Shown: positions 1 to 7,115 of the stretch, in pieces
Layout: each line of letters opens with the position of its first letter
How positions within the stretch are numbered: the stretch's first letter is position 1
Assembly (NCBI RefSeq): GCF_000519325.1
Contig: NZ_KI912613.1
Span: 604,835-668,834 of the forward strand
Source of the DNA: Patulibacter minatonensis DSM 18081
Lineage (GTDB): Bacteria > Actinomycetota > Thermoleophilia > Solirubrobacterales > Solirubrobacteraceae
Direction of reading: 5' to 3'
Length of the DNA: 64,000 bases
Program-made: the position numbers and the translations under genes
The notes under the pieces: model-generated
Told to the model about the DNA's origin: nothing
Seen by the model: only the letters and a program-made list of their open reading frames with translations
The model's database searches: none

Positions 1-74
1 ACGTCGAGACGATCGGCGAGGACGAGGACCCACCGGAGGAACCCGGCGAGCTTGCCCTCGAGCTGCTCCGCCAC
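1..74 (-). CDS. Partial protein of unknown function, cut by window edge
   Basis: The minus-strand frame covering positions 3-74 and continuing off the left edge has G or C at nearly every third codon position. It reads as a plausible soluble helical protein (contains LEGKLAGFLRWVLVLADRLD). The only standard start in this frame is GTG at 74, but the coding-like character extends further upstream to about 127, just after an in-frame TGA, so the true start is uncertain. No family is recognised. It is divergent from the secreted protein at 224. Confidence 0.3.
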   Translation of the reverse strand, partial: MAEQLEGKLAGFLRWVLVLADRLD

Positions 75-223
75 GCCCCCCTCGGGCGCCCAGCGCCCCT
101 CGAGGACCCGCTCGCCGGCGCTCCCGGCCTGCGCGAACCGTCACGGACGTGGCGCGCTGCCGCTACCGTGAGCGGTGCTCCGGCCATGTCGGGCCCGGAG
201 GCTCCCCCGTCCCCGAGGTCCCC

Positions 224-1216
224 GTGCGCGCTTCACGCCCCGCCCTGCTCCACGTCCTGCCGCTGGCCGGCGCCGTCGTCGCCCTGGCGACCGTCGGCGT
301 GCAGGCCGCGTCCGCCGCGTTCCTCGGCGAGGCGGAGGACCCGGCCGGGGATGCGACGGTGCCCGAGGCCGAGCGGGACATCACCGCCGCCGGGTTCGGG
401 TACGACCCGGCGACCGGGCGGATGGGTGCGGCGGTGCGCCTCCGGGGCCCGTCGGCCGGGGCGCCGGCGACGCTGATCGCCTACGCGGGCAGGCGCACCG
501 CGACGGGCTGCGACCGCGGACCGACGATCGGGTTCGCGTCGGACACCGACCGGGACGACGCGTCGTGGCTGCGGACCGCCGCGGACGCGAGCATCGTCTC
601 CCGGGGCCGGATCGACAAGGCCGGCGGGCGGTCGGCGCTGCAGCGCTTCGACGTCTCGAGCTCGGCGTTGCGGGACCTGAAGGCCGACTGCGCGCTGATC
701 TCGACGACCGCGCTCGGCGACGGGACCACGATCTACGACCGGCTCTCGTTCGACCTGAAGGGCCAGCCGGAGCTCAGCCTCAGCACCGCCGGCCTGCCCA
801 GCCGACTCACCGCGTCGTCCAAGCGGCACGCATTGCGGGTCGTGGTGCGGAACCCCGGGCACGGCCCCACGGGGAAGGTCCGGGTGCGCCTCGGGACGGT
901 GCGCGGCATGCTCGCCACCCGGTCGACGGTGACGTTGCCCTCGATCGCGTCCGGGAAGTCGCGGACGGCGGCCTTCCGGGTCCGCTTCAGCAAGCGCGCC
1001 CGCCTGCGCACGGAGATCCCGGCGACCGCGAAGGCCGGGCGCCTGACCGTCGAGACGGTTCGCGACGTCCGCGTCCAGCAGCCGCAGGCACGGAAGCCGC
1101 GGCGCTCCGGTGGTGGCGGCGGGACGGGCGGGACGCCCTCGAGCTGCGTCCGGTACTTCCCCGACTTCTCCGGGGAGTCCGGCGGGTCGCTCGGCCTCGT
1201 GCCCTGCCTGCGGTAG
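224..1216 (+). CDS. Secreted protein of unknown function
   Basis: A predicted exported protein of about 330 residues. From the GTG at 224 it begins with arginine-containing residues, then a hydrophobic stretch (LPLAGAVVALATVGVQAASA) with an Ala-x-Ala-like cleavage region, i.e. a Sec signal peptide. An upstream GTG at 149 is in frame but would bury the signal sequence behind a charged leader, so 224 is preferred; GAGG lies a few bases upstream. The mature part looks beta-rich, has a positively charged second half and ends with a Gly-rich linker and a Cys-containing tail. The middle resembles repeated-domain secreted proteins of actinobacteria (CARDB-like spacing of 'VVRNPGHGPTGKVRVRL'), but no family is certain. 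A TACCGT box at 164-169 could serve as the -10 element. Confidence 0.7.
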   Translation: MRASRPALLHVLPLAGAVVALATVGVQAASAAFLGEAEDPAGDATVPEAERDITAAGFGYDPATGRMGAAVRLRGPSAGAPATLIAYAGRRTATGCDRGPTIGFASDTDRDDASWLRTAADASIVSRGRIDKAGGRSALQRFDVSSSALRDLKADCALISTTALGDGTTIYDRLSFDLKGQPELSLSTAGLPSRLTASSKRHALRVVVRNPGHGPTGKVRVRLGTVRGMLATRSTVTLPSIASGKSRTAAFRVRFSKRARLRTEIPATAKAGRLTVETVRDVRVQQPQARKPRRSGGGGGTGGTPSSCVRYFPDFSGESGGSLGLVPCLR

Positions 1217-1311
1217 CGCGGGGCGCCTGCGCGTCGGGCGGCACGGCGCCGTGCCGTCCGTCGTGCGCACGGCACCGATCCCGCGGCCGCGCGATCGACC
1301 ACCGGTCGGCC

Positions 1312-1956
1312 TCAGCCGTCGTCGGGTGCCGTCGCGATCGCGACCGTCGTCCCGACGATCGCGGCCACCAGCGCCGCGTCGTCGATCGCCAGCGTGCCCT
1401 CGATGCGCCCGGTGATGAGCGCGATCGTCGCGCCGCCGATCGCGGTCGCCCGGCGCCGGCGCTCGTCGGCGCTGATGGGGCTGTCGGGGAAGAACAGCGT
1501 CCAGCGCTCGGCGAGGAGGCCGAACAGCCCCGCGACGGTGCGGCGCCGCTGCTCCTCGAGCTCGCGCACGCCGATGCCCTCGACGAGCGCGGCCCGGCCC
1601 CGCCGGGGATCGCCGACGTAGAGGCCGACGATCGCGCGGGTCGCGACCTCGACGCGGGCGACGGGCTCCAGCGCGCCCGCCGCGATCGCGTCGAACGCGG
1701 CCGCCCGCAGCTCGCGGTCCAGGTCGTCGAGCAGCGCGCCGTAGAGCGCCTCGCGGGTGCGGAAGCTCTCGTAGAAGTACCGCTCGGTCAGCCCGGCGAC
1801 CCGGCAGATCTCGGTCATCGTCGCCTCGGCCCAGCCGCGGGTGCCGACGACGTCGAGCGCGGCGTCGAGCAGCCGCGCGCGGCGCTCGGCACGGCGCTCC
1901 TCCGTCGACCGGCCGCCGTAGCGCCGCCCGCCGCCCGTGTCGTCCGCGCCGGCCAT
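1312..1956 (-). CDS. TetR-family transcriptional regulator
   Basis: A 214-residue TetR repressor. The N-terminal HTH is clear: RARLLDAALDVVGTRGWAEA followed by TMTEICRVAGLTERYFYESF, then the typical Y/F-rich turn into helix 4. The C-terminal ligand domain is generic. The start at ATG 1956 is chosen because the HTH follows after a normal 20-odd residues and a CAAGAT box sits seven bases upstream, giving a leaderless transcript; longer frames would read through the operators. It is divergent from the cytochrome P450 at 2040, with two TGACAG-N6-CTGTCA operators between the genes. It therefore probably represses itself and the P450; the ligand is unknown and likely a P450 substrate. Confidence 0.85.
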   Translation of the reverse strand: MAGADDTGGGRRYGGRSTEERRAERRARLLDAALDVVGTRGWAEATMTEICRVAGLTERYFYESFRTREALYGALLDDLDRELRAAAFDAIAAGALEPVARVEVATRAIVGLYVGDPRRGRAALVEGIGVRELEEQRRRTVAGLFGLLAERWTLFFPDSPISADERRRRATAIGGATIALITGRIEGTLAIDDAALVAAIVGTTVAIATAPDDG

Positions 1957-1967
1957 CCCGCCGATCT

Positions 1968-1985
1968 TGACAGACCGCCCTGTCA
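1968..1985. promoter_or_regulatory. TetR operator 1 (tetR-proximal)
   Basis: Perfect inverted repeat TGACAG-N6-CTGTCA. It begins 12 bases upstream of the TetR start codon and overlaps the end of its likely -10 box (CAAGAT on the minus strand, 1964-1969), the right place for autorepression. A second site of the same format is centred 35 bp away. Confidence 0.75.
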
Positions 1986-2002
1986 GATGCCACGATCGCT
2001 TG

Positions 2003-2020
2003 TGACAGGACCCCCTGTCA
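2003..2020. promoter_or_regulatory. TetR operator 2 (P450-proximal)
   Basis: Second TGACAG-N6-CTGTCA palindrome; the arms extend to seven bases (TGACAGG/CCTGTCA). It lies just upstream of the AGGAGG ribosome-binding site of the P450 gene, so a bound repressor would block P450 transcription. Same format as operator 1, with centres 35 bp apart. Confidence 0.75.
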
Positions 2021-2039
2021 CTTCGAGGAGGACCGAGCC

Positions 2040-3497
2040 CTGAGCACCACCGCCCCCAGGCCGACACCCCGCGACGCCCCGAGCGCCGCCCCGCCCCCGT
2101 CGCGCGACCGCCGGATCACCCGCGAGGTCGTCCGCGACCTCCGCGACGAGCGGGCCGCCCGTCGCCGGCTCCCGCTGCCCGCCGGCGAGCTCCGCCCGAG
2201 CCTGCGCAACACGCTCGGCGTGACGACGGCCCCGCTCGAGATGCTCCTGCGCCACCAGCGGCGGTACGGCTCCGTCTTCACGCTCCGGCACGCCCACCAG
2301 AGCGTCGTGTGGGGCATCGGCGCCGAGGCCAACCACGACATCACCGTCAAGAACGCCGACGCGTTCTCGTGGCGCGAGAGCCGGTTCGGCGACCTGTGGC
2401 CGCTGCTCGGCGACAGCTTCTTCGCGATCGACGGGGCCTACCACCACGAGACCCGGCGAATGCTGCTGCCGGCGTTCCACGCGCGCTCGGTCGCCGACAT
2501 CGCCCAGGGCGTCGTGGACGAGGCCGTCGCCGGTGCGGCCGAACTGACGCCCGGCACGCAGGTCGACGTGAACCACTGGGTCCGCGCCCTGGCGATGCGG
2601 ATCGCCCTGCGCGTCCTGGCCGGGATCCGCACCGACGCGGCCACCGAGCGCGAGATGACGGACCTCTTCGAGCGGGCGCTCGCCTTCCACGGCCTGCCGC
2701 TGCCCCTGCAGATGCTGCGCGGACCCCGGACCCCGTACGCCGCGATGCGCCGGTCCCGCGCAGCCCTCGACCGGCTGCTGATCGCGGAGATCGACCGACG
2801 CCGCGCGGCGGAGGATCCGGGCCCGGGCGTCCTCGGCATGCTCGTGGCCGCCACGGACGAGCAGGGCCGCCCGCTCCCCACCGGCGCCGTCCGCGACCAC
2901 CTCGTGTCGCTGCTGTTCGCCGGCCACGACACCACGACGGCGACGTTCTCGTTCCTCGCGCACGAGCTCGGCCGCACGCCGGGCGCCCGTGAGGAGCTGA
3001 CCGCCGAGCTCGACGAGCGGCTCGACGACGGGCTGCCGACCGCGTCGACGATCGACGGGAAGGCGCTGCCCGTCCTCGAGCGCGTCCTCTCGGAGACGCT
3101 GCGACGCTACCCGTCGGCGTGGGTCGGACCCCGGCGGACCGTCGCCGACACCGAGGTCGCAGGCGTCCCCGTCCCCGCGGGCGTCGCCGTCCACTACTCC
3201 AGCTGGGTCACCCACCACCTGGAGGAGCTCTACCCCGATCCGCTGGCCTTCCGCCCGGACCGCTTCCTCCCCGGCGGCGAGGTCGACGCGCTGCCGAAGG
3301 GCGCCTACGTCCCGTTCGGTGGCGGGTCGCGGATGTGCCTCGGCAAGCGCTTCGCCGAGTACGAGCTCCGCGCGATCGTCGCGGCCGTGTACGGCCGGGT
3401 GCGGCTGGCCCCCGACCCCGCGCACCCACTGCGTCTGAGCTTCACCCCGACGCTCGGGCCGAAGGACGGGCTCGTGATGGCGGTCCGAGAGCGCTGA
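2040..3497 (+). CDS. Cytochrome P450
   Basis: A haem-thiolate monooxygenase of about 485 residues. Seen in the sequence: the proline-rich N-terminal segment (RRLPLPAGELRPSL), the I-helix oxygen-activation motif AGHDTT, the K-helix ExxR (ETLRRYP), the PxRF segment (FRPDRFLPGG) and the haem-binding loop PFGGGSRMCLGKRFA with the axial cysteine. The GTG at 2220 would delete the conserved proline-rich region, so the start must lie upstream. The only codon well placed is CTG at 2040, eight bases after AGGAGG (2026-2031). The length then fits the family. It is regulated by the divergent TetR. Substrate unknown; no redox partner is encoded next to it. Confidence 0.88.
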   Translation: MSTTAPRPTPRDAPSAAPPPSRDRRITREVVRDLRDERAARRRLPLPAGELRPSLRNTLGVTTAPLEMLLRHQRRYGSVFTLRHAHQSVVWGIGAEANHDITVKNADAFSWRESRFGDLWPLLGDSFFAIDGAYHHETRRMLLPAFHARSVADIAQGVVDEAVAGAAELTPGTQVDVNHWVRALAMRIALRVLAGIRTDAATEREMTDLFERALAFHGLPLPLQMLRGPRTPYAAMRRSRAALDRLLIAEIDRRRAAEDPGPGVLGMLVAATDEQGRPLPTGAVRDHLVSLLFAGHDTTTATFSFLAHELGRTPGAREELTAELDERLDDGLPTASTIDGKALPVLERVLSETLRRYPSAWVGPRRTVADTEVAGVPVPAGVAVHYSSWVTHHLEELYPDPLAFRPDRFLPGGEVDALPKGAYVPFGGGSRMCLGKRFAEYELRAIVAAVYGRVRLAPDPAHPLRLSFTPTLGPKDGLVMAVRER

Positions 3498-3515
3498 GCG
3501 TCGTCTCCCGGCGCC

Positions 3516-3553
3516 TCCGACCGGCCGGACGACGCCGCGCCCTGCCGGTCGGA
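3516..3553 (+). terminator. Hairpin after the P450 gene
   Basis: Ten-base inverted repeat TCCGACCGGC / GCCGGTCGGA (3516-3525 and 3544-3553) with an 18-base loop, starting 18 bases after the P450 stop codon. No U-tract follows, as is usual in such GC-rich genomes. Confidence 0.5.
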
Positions 3554-3614
3554 CGTCGACACCGCACGCACCCCGACGGTGGACGGTCGCCGGATCGAGG
3601 GACGGAGCGCGAGG

Positions 3615-3630
3615 TCGGCCGTCTGGCGGA
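3615..3630. promoter_or_regulatory. Degenerate copy of the island palindrome
   Basis: TCGGCC-GTCT-GGCGGA, one mismatch from TCCGCC-N4-GGCGGA. It lies upstream of the alpha-glucosidase remnant, but its spacing to the nearest -10-like box (12 bases) differs from the copies at the other island promoters, so it may be a decayed or fortuitous site. Confidence 0.35.
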
Positions 3631-3655
3631 TGCCCGCGCTGGTACACCTCTCCGG

Positions 3656-4249
3656 GTGGACGACCGACACCAGCACGCCGTCCTCCGGCCGGACGTCGCC
3701 GTCGCCGAGCTGCGCGAGACGATCGACCGGACGTGCGCGACGGCAGCGTTCCAGGGAACGACGCCGAAGTGGTCGCTCCCGCCGGTCCGACGCCGGTGGC
3801 TCCGCACCAGCCGCGAGGGACCCGACGAGCTGCGACGCCGCCGGGCCGTTGCGTTGCTGCTGCTCGGGCTGCCGGGGTCCGCGTCGTACGACAGCGAGGC
3901 CGAGCACGCCCTGCACCTGGGGTCGGAGGATCCCGACGGGGCGGCGTGGAGCACGAGGGTGTCCGAGGCGTTCGACGAGATCCGCCGCCGCGGAGACGGA
4001 CGCCGGGGATCCGCCGAGCCGGCATGGGAGCGTCCGCGGCGGGGGGAGTCCGGGGTCCTCCGCCACTGGACCGACCCGGCGACCACCGGCGGCATGCACC
4101 TCGTCATCGCCAACCTCGGGGACGTCCCCGCTGCCGTGCCGGACGGATCGATCGCCTTCGCCTCCGCCGACCCGCTCGGCCCGCTGCGGTCGACCAGCGA
4201 CAACCACGACCTCCCACCTATGACGACCATCTGGCTCGCGCCGAAATAG
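3656..4249 (+). pseudogene. Remnant of a GH13 alpha-glucosidase C-terminal region
   Basis: A 197-residue open frame from GTG 3656. It aligns by eye with the last third of GH13 alpha-glucosidases: the segment 'AVAELRETID' before the catalytic NHD loop, 'RRAVALLLLGLPGSA' (the helix normally followed by Y-x-Y-Q-G-E-E-LGLP), and a beta-sandwich end (HLVIANLGDVPAAVP ... LPPMTTIWLAP). The NHD catalytic loop is replaced by unrelated residues (LPPVRRRW), the QGEELG motif is destroyed, and the TIM-barrel front is absent, so it cannot be an active glycosidase. A TACACC box seven bases before the GTG and a one-mismatch copy of the island palindrome (3615-3630) precede it, so it may still be transcribed. 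It could have been repurposed; function unknown. Confidence 0.5.
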
Positions 4250-4303
4250 CGGGCCATCGCCTCCCGACGAACGACCTCCGGCCCGAGCCGCGACGACCAC
4301 CAG

Positions 4304-4321
4304 ATCCGCCATTCGGCGGAT
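4304..4321 (+). promoter_or_regulatory. Island palindrome upstream of the TIR-LRR operon
   Basis: Perfect inverted repeat ATCCGCC-ATTC-GGCGGAT. It ends 22 bases before the TACCCT -10 box (4344-4349) of the TIR-LRR gene, so it occupies the -35 region, a position typical of an activator that contacts RNA polymerase. Copies occur at 9798, 9932, 19429 and 31518. Confidence 0.75.
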
Positions 4322-4343
4322 GGAGCGCCCCACGCCCCCGGGA

Positions 4344-4349
4344 TACCCT
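4344..4349 (+). promoter_or_regulatory. Leaderless -10 box for the TIR-LRR gene
   Basis: TACCCT followed by nine bases and ATG 4359. The same TAnnnT-to-start arrangement recurs throughout the window, which supports 4359 rather than 4320 as the start codon. Confidence 0.6.
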
Positions 4350-4358
4350 CGGGCGCTC

Positions 4359-5975
4359 ATGGAGTGCACCGCCGCGATACCGGAGAAGGAGCGGCAGCCG
4401 AAGGCGCCGTCGCTCGTCAAGCCGCAGTTCCAACCACACGAGGGACCCGAGCCCTACTGCTTCGTGAGCTACTCGCACGCGAACTCGGACCACGTCTACT
4501 CGATCCTGAACGACCTCGCCGAGCACAACTTCCGGATGTGGTTCGACGACACGATGGAGATCGGCGACGACTTCCGGAAGGAGCTCCACGACCGGATCGC
4601 CGCGTGCGACGCGTTCCTGCTCTTCGTCTCGAAGGAGTCGATGAACTCGAAGTACTGCGGCATGGAGATCATCACCGCGCACGCCCTCGGCAAGCGCATC
4701 TATCCCGTGCAGCTCGACGCCTCGGCGGAGATTCCCGCGGCACTCAAGCTCGTCCTCGAGAACCTGCAGCACGTCAAGGCGCACACCGGCGAGGACAAGT
4801 ACGTCCAGCGCCTGATCAAGAGCCTCCCGCCCGACACGATGCGGCGCCTGATCATCGAGGACGGGATCGTCACGAGCTGCGCCGACAACGGCACCGACGT
4901 CCTCGTCCCGGAGGGGATCACCGGGATCGGCGAGGCAGCGTTCAAGGAGTGCGTCAAGCTGCAGCGCGTGACGCTTCCGGAGTCCCTGCGCCGCATCGAG
5001 GACCAGGCGTTCCGCGGCTGCTCGCAGCTCCGGGAGATCACCCTCGGCGAGCACGTGGAGTACGTCGGGCACAGCGCGTTCCGCGACTGCATCGGCCTCG
5101 AGCGCGCCACGCTGGCGAACCCCGAGACCACGCTCGCCGGGAGGACGTTCGAGAACTGCGCGAAGCTCGTGGAGGTCGACCTGCCCGACGCCACCGAGGA
5201 GATCTTCGAGGCGGCCTTCAACTCCTGCGGTGCGCTCCGGCACTTCCGGTTCCCGTCGCACCTGAAGATCATCGGCGACTCCGCGTTCTCCGACTGCATC
5301 ACCCTCGACAACGTGGAGCTGCCCGACGGCGTGGTGAAGATCGACGCGCGCGCCTTCGCCGACTGCGTGAGCCTGAGCTCGTTGCAGCTGCCGCCCCGCC
5401 TGTCGAAGATCGGGCGGTACGGGTTCAAGGGCTGCACCTCGCTGCGCGAGATCGAGATCCCCGTCGGGGTGGACTCCCTCAACGGCGACGCGTTCCGGGA
5501 GTGCGTGGAGCTCGAAGCCATCCGGGTCGCGCCGGCCAACCGCTTCTTCAAGGCCGTCGACGGGGTCCTCTTCAACAAGAACCGCTCGGTGCTCGTGGCC
5601 TACCCCTCGATGCGCGAGGCCAGCGAGTACGAGGTGCCCGACAGCGTCACCGTCATCAACCACTGGGCGTTCTGCCAGGCCGACCTCCTGCATTCGGTGG
5701 CCATCCCCGACAGCGTCGAGGTCGTCGGCGAAGGGGCGTTCTTCTCGGCCGAGAAGCTGGAGAGCGTCGTCCTGCCACCCTCCCTGGAGCGGATCGACGA
5801 CATCGCGTTCCGCGACTGCGCGAGCCTCCGCCGTGTCGAGATCCCCTCGCACGTCTGGCACATCGGATGGGGTGCCTTCCTGAACTGCCCCGAGGTGGAG
5901 ATCGTGTGCGAGCCCGGCTCGTACGCCTCGCGGTACTGCGCCGAGCACGACGTTCCGCACCGGAGCCCTGAGTGA
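4359..5975 (+). CDS. TIR domain-leucine-rich repeat protein
   Basis: A 538-residue cytosolic protein joining an N-terminal TIR domain (about residues 32-150) to a BspA/LRR_5-type leucine-rich repeat array (about 165-525). The TIR part has the strand-1 signature YCFVSYSHANSD, the RMWFDD segment and SKESMNSKYCGMEI, where Glu103 matches the catalytic glutamate of NAD-cleaving TIR enzymes. The repeats follow the pattern 'aFxxCxxLxxvxLPxxlxxIgxxAF', about 14 times. No signal peptide is seen although many BspA proteins are secreted. The start at 4359 is preferred over ATG 4320 because 4320 lies inside the upstream palindrome and a leaderless -10 box sits just before 4359. It overlaps the permease gene by four bases, so translation is coupled. 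Likely role: a sensor (LRR) with a nucleotide-consuming or signalling TIR effector. Confidence 0.85.
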   Translation: MECTAAIPEKERQPKAPSLVKPQFQPHEGPEPYCFVSYSHANSDHVYSILNDLAEHNFRMWFDDTMEIGDDFRKELHDRIAACDAFLLFVSKESMNSKYCGMEIITAHALGKRIYPVQLDASAEIPAALKLVLENLQHVKAHTGEDKYVQRLIKSLPPDTMRRLIIEDGIVTSCADNGTDVLVPEGITGIGEAAFKECVKLQRVTLPESLRRIEDQAFRGCSQLREITLGEHVEYVGHSAFRDCIGLERATLANPETTLAGRTFENCAKLVEVDLPDATEEIFEAAFNSCGALRHFRFPSHLKIIGDSAFSDCITLDNVELPDGVVKIDARAFADCVSLSSLQLPPRLSKIGRYGFKGCTSLREIEIPVGVDSLNGDAFRECVELEAIRVAPANRFFKAVDGVLFNKNRSVLVAYPSMREASEYEVPDSVTVINHWAFCQADLLHSVAIPDSVEVVGEGAFFSAEKLESVVLPPSLERIDDIAFRDCASLRRVEIPSHVWHIGWGAFLNCPEVEIVCEPGSYASRYCAEHDVPHRSPE

Positions 5976-7096
5976 CCCTCGGTCGCGGGGCGCTCGGGCG
6001 CCTCGCGAAGCAGCACTTCGTCGTCCTCATCGCGTTCGTGGCCGCCGCCGCGTCATGCGTGGCCGTGCCCCCGGACGGCGAGTACGGGGACTACTTCGAG
6101 ACCCGGACGCTGATGTGCCTGTTCTGCACGATGGCGGTCATCGCAGCGCTCGACAACGTCCACTTCATCTCCGCACTCGCGGGGCGACTGGTGCGTGGAC
6201 TCGGGACGCGGCGCCGGCTGATCCTCGGCCTCGTCTACGCGACGGCGCTCTGGGCGATGCTGATCTCGAACGACATGGCGCTGCTCACGTTCCTCCCGCT
6301 GACCTACGTGGCGTTCGATGCCACCGGGAACCAGCGCTACCTCGCCTTCACGTTCATCATGGAGACCGCCGCCGCGAACCTCGGCGGGATGCTGACGCCC
6401 TTCGGGAGTCCGCAGAACCTCTTCCTGTACTCGTTCTACGAGATCCCGGCGGGCGAGTTCTTCGGGGTCATGGCGATCCCGTTCGCGGTCTCCATGCTGC
6501 TCATCACCGTGATCTGCCTTCGGGTCCAGGACGACGAGATCCGGGCCGTCGACCTCGACCAGGCGTTCAGGACCCGGCCGACGGTCGCGTACCTCGGCCT
6601 CTTCCTCCTGGCCATCCTCATCGTCTTCCGGGTGCTCCCGGTGTGGACGGGCTTCGTCGTCCCCGCGGCGCTCCTCGTGCTCGACCGCTCGGCCCTGGTG
6701 AAGCTCGACTACGGCCTGATGCTGACGTTCGTCCTGTTCTTCGTCTTCAGCGGGAACCTCGCCCGCATCGACTCGGTGAGCTCGGCCCTGGGCGAGCTCA
6801 TGGACTCCCACGTGCTGCTCTGGAGCACGCTCGGGAGCCAGGTCATCTCGAACGTGCCGTCGGCGATCCTCTTCGCCCAGTTCACCGACGACTACCGCGA
6901 GCTCCTGGTCGGAGTGAACATCGGGGGCGTCGGCACGGTCGTGGGATCGCTGGCGAGCCTCATCGCCCTCGCGAAGTACCGGGAGTACCAGCCCGGGAGG
7001 ACCGGCAGCTTCCTCGTCCTCTTCTCCCTCGTGAACTTCGGGCTGCTCGTCGTCCTCTTCGCCGTGATGAGCCTGGCGTTCGCCGTCGTGCTCTGA
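5972..7096 (+). CDS. ArsB/NhaD/SLC13-like anion permease
   Basis: A 374-residue polytopic membrane protein, predicted with 10-11 transmembrane segments. It shows ion-transporter superfamily features: an early motif TMAVIAALDNVHFISALAG, the hairpin motif SNDMALLTFLPLTY, 'NLGGMLTPFGSPQNLFLYS' (the conserved N-x-x-T-P-x-G-N-P-Q-N region of ArsB, CitM and NhaD permeases) and the matching second-half motif SQVISNVPSAILFAQFT. It starts at GTG 5972 within the last codons of the TIR-LRR gene, so the two are co-translated. It is shorter than many family members (about 420). The substrate is unknown. A permease tightly coupled to a TIR protein is unusual and may be its membrane partner or target. Confidence 0.75.
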   Translation: MTLGRGALGRLAKQHFVVLIAFVAAAASCVAVPPDGEYGDYFETRTLMCLFCTMAVIAALDNVHFISALAGRLVRGLGTRRRLILGLVYATALWAMLISNDMALLTFLPLTYVAFDATGNQRYLAFTFIMETAAANLGGMLTPFGSPQNLFLYSFYEIPAGEFFGVMAIPFAVSMLLITVICLRVQDDEIRAVDLDQAFRTRPTVAYLGLFLLAILIVFRVLPVWTGFVVPAALLVLDRSALVKLDYGLMLTFVLFFVFSGNLARIDSVSSALGELMDSHVLLWSTLGSQVISNVPSAILFAQFTDDYRELLVGVNIGGVGTVVGSLASLIALAKYREYQPGRTGSFLVLFSLVNFGLLVVLFAVMSLAFAVVL

Positions 7097-7115
7097 GCTC
7101 CGCGGCGGGGCGGGC

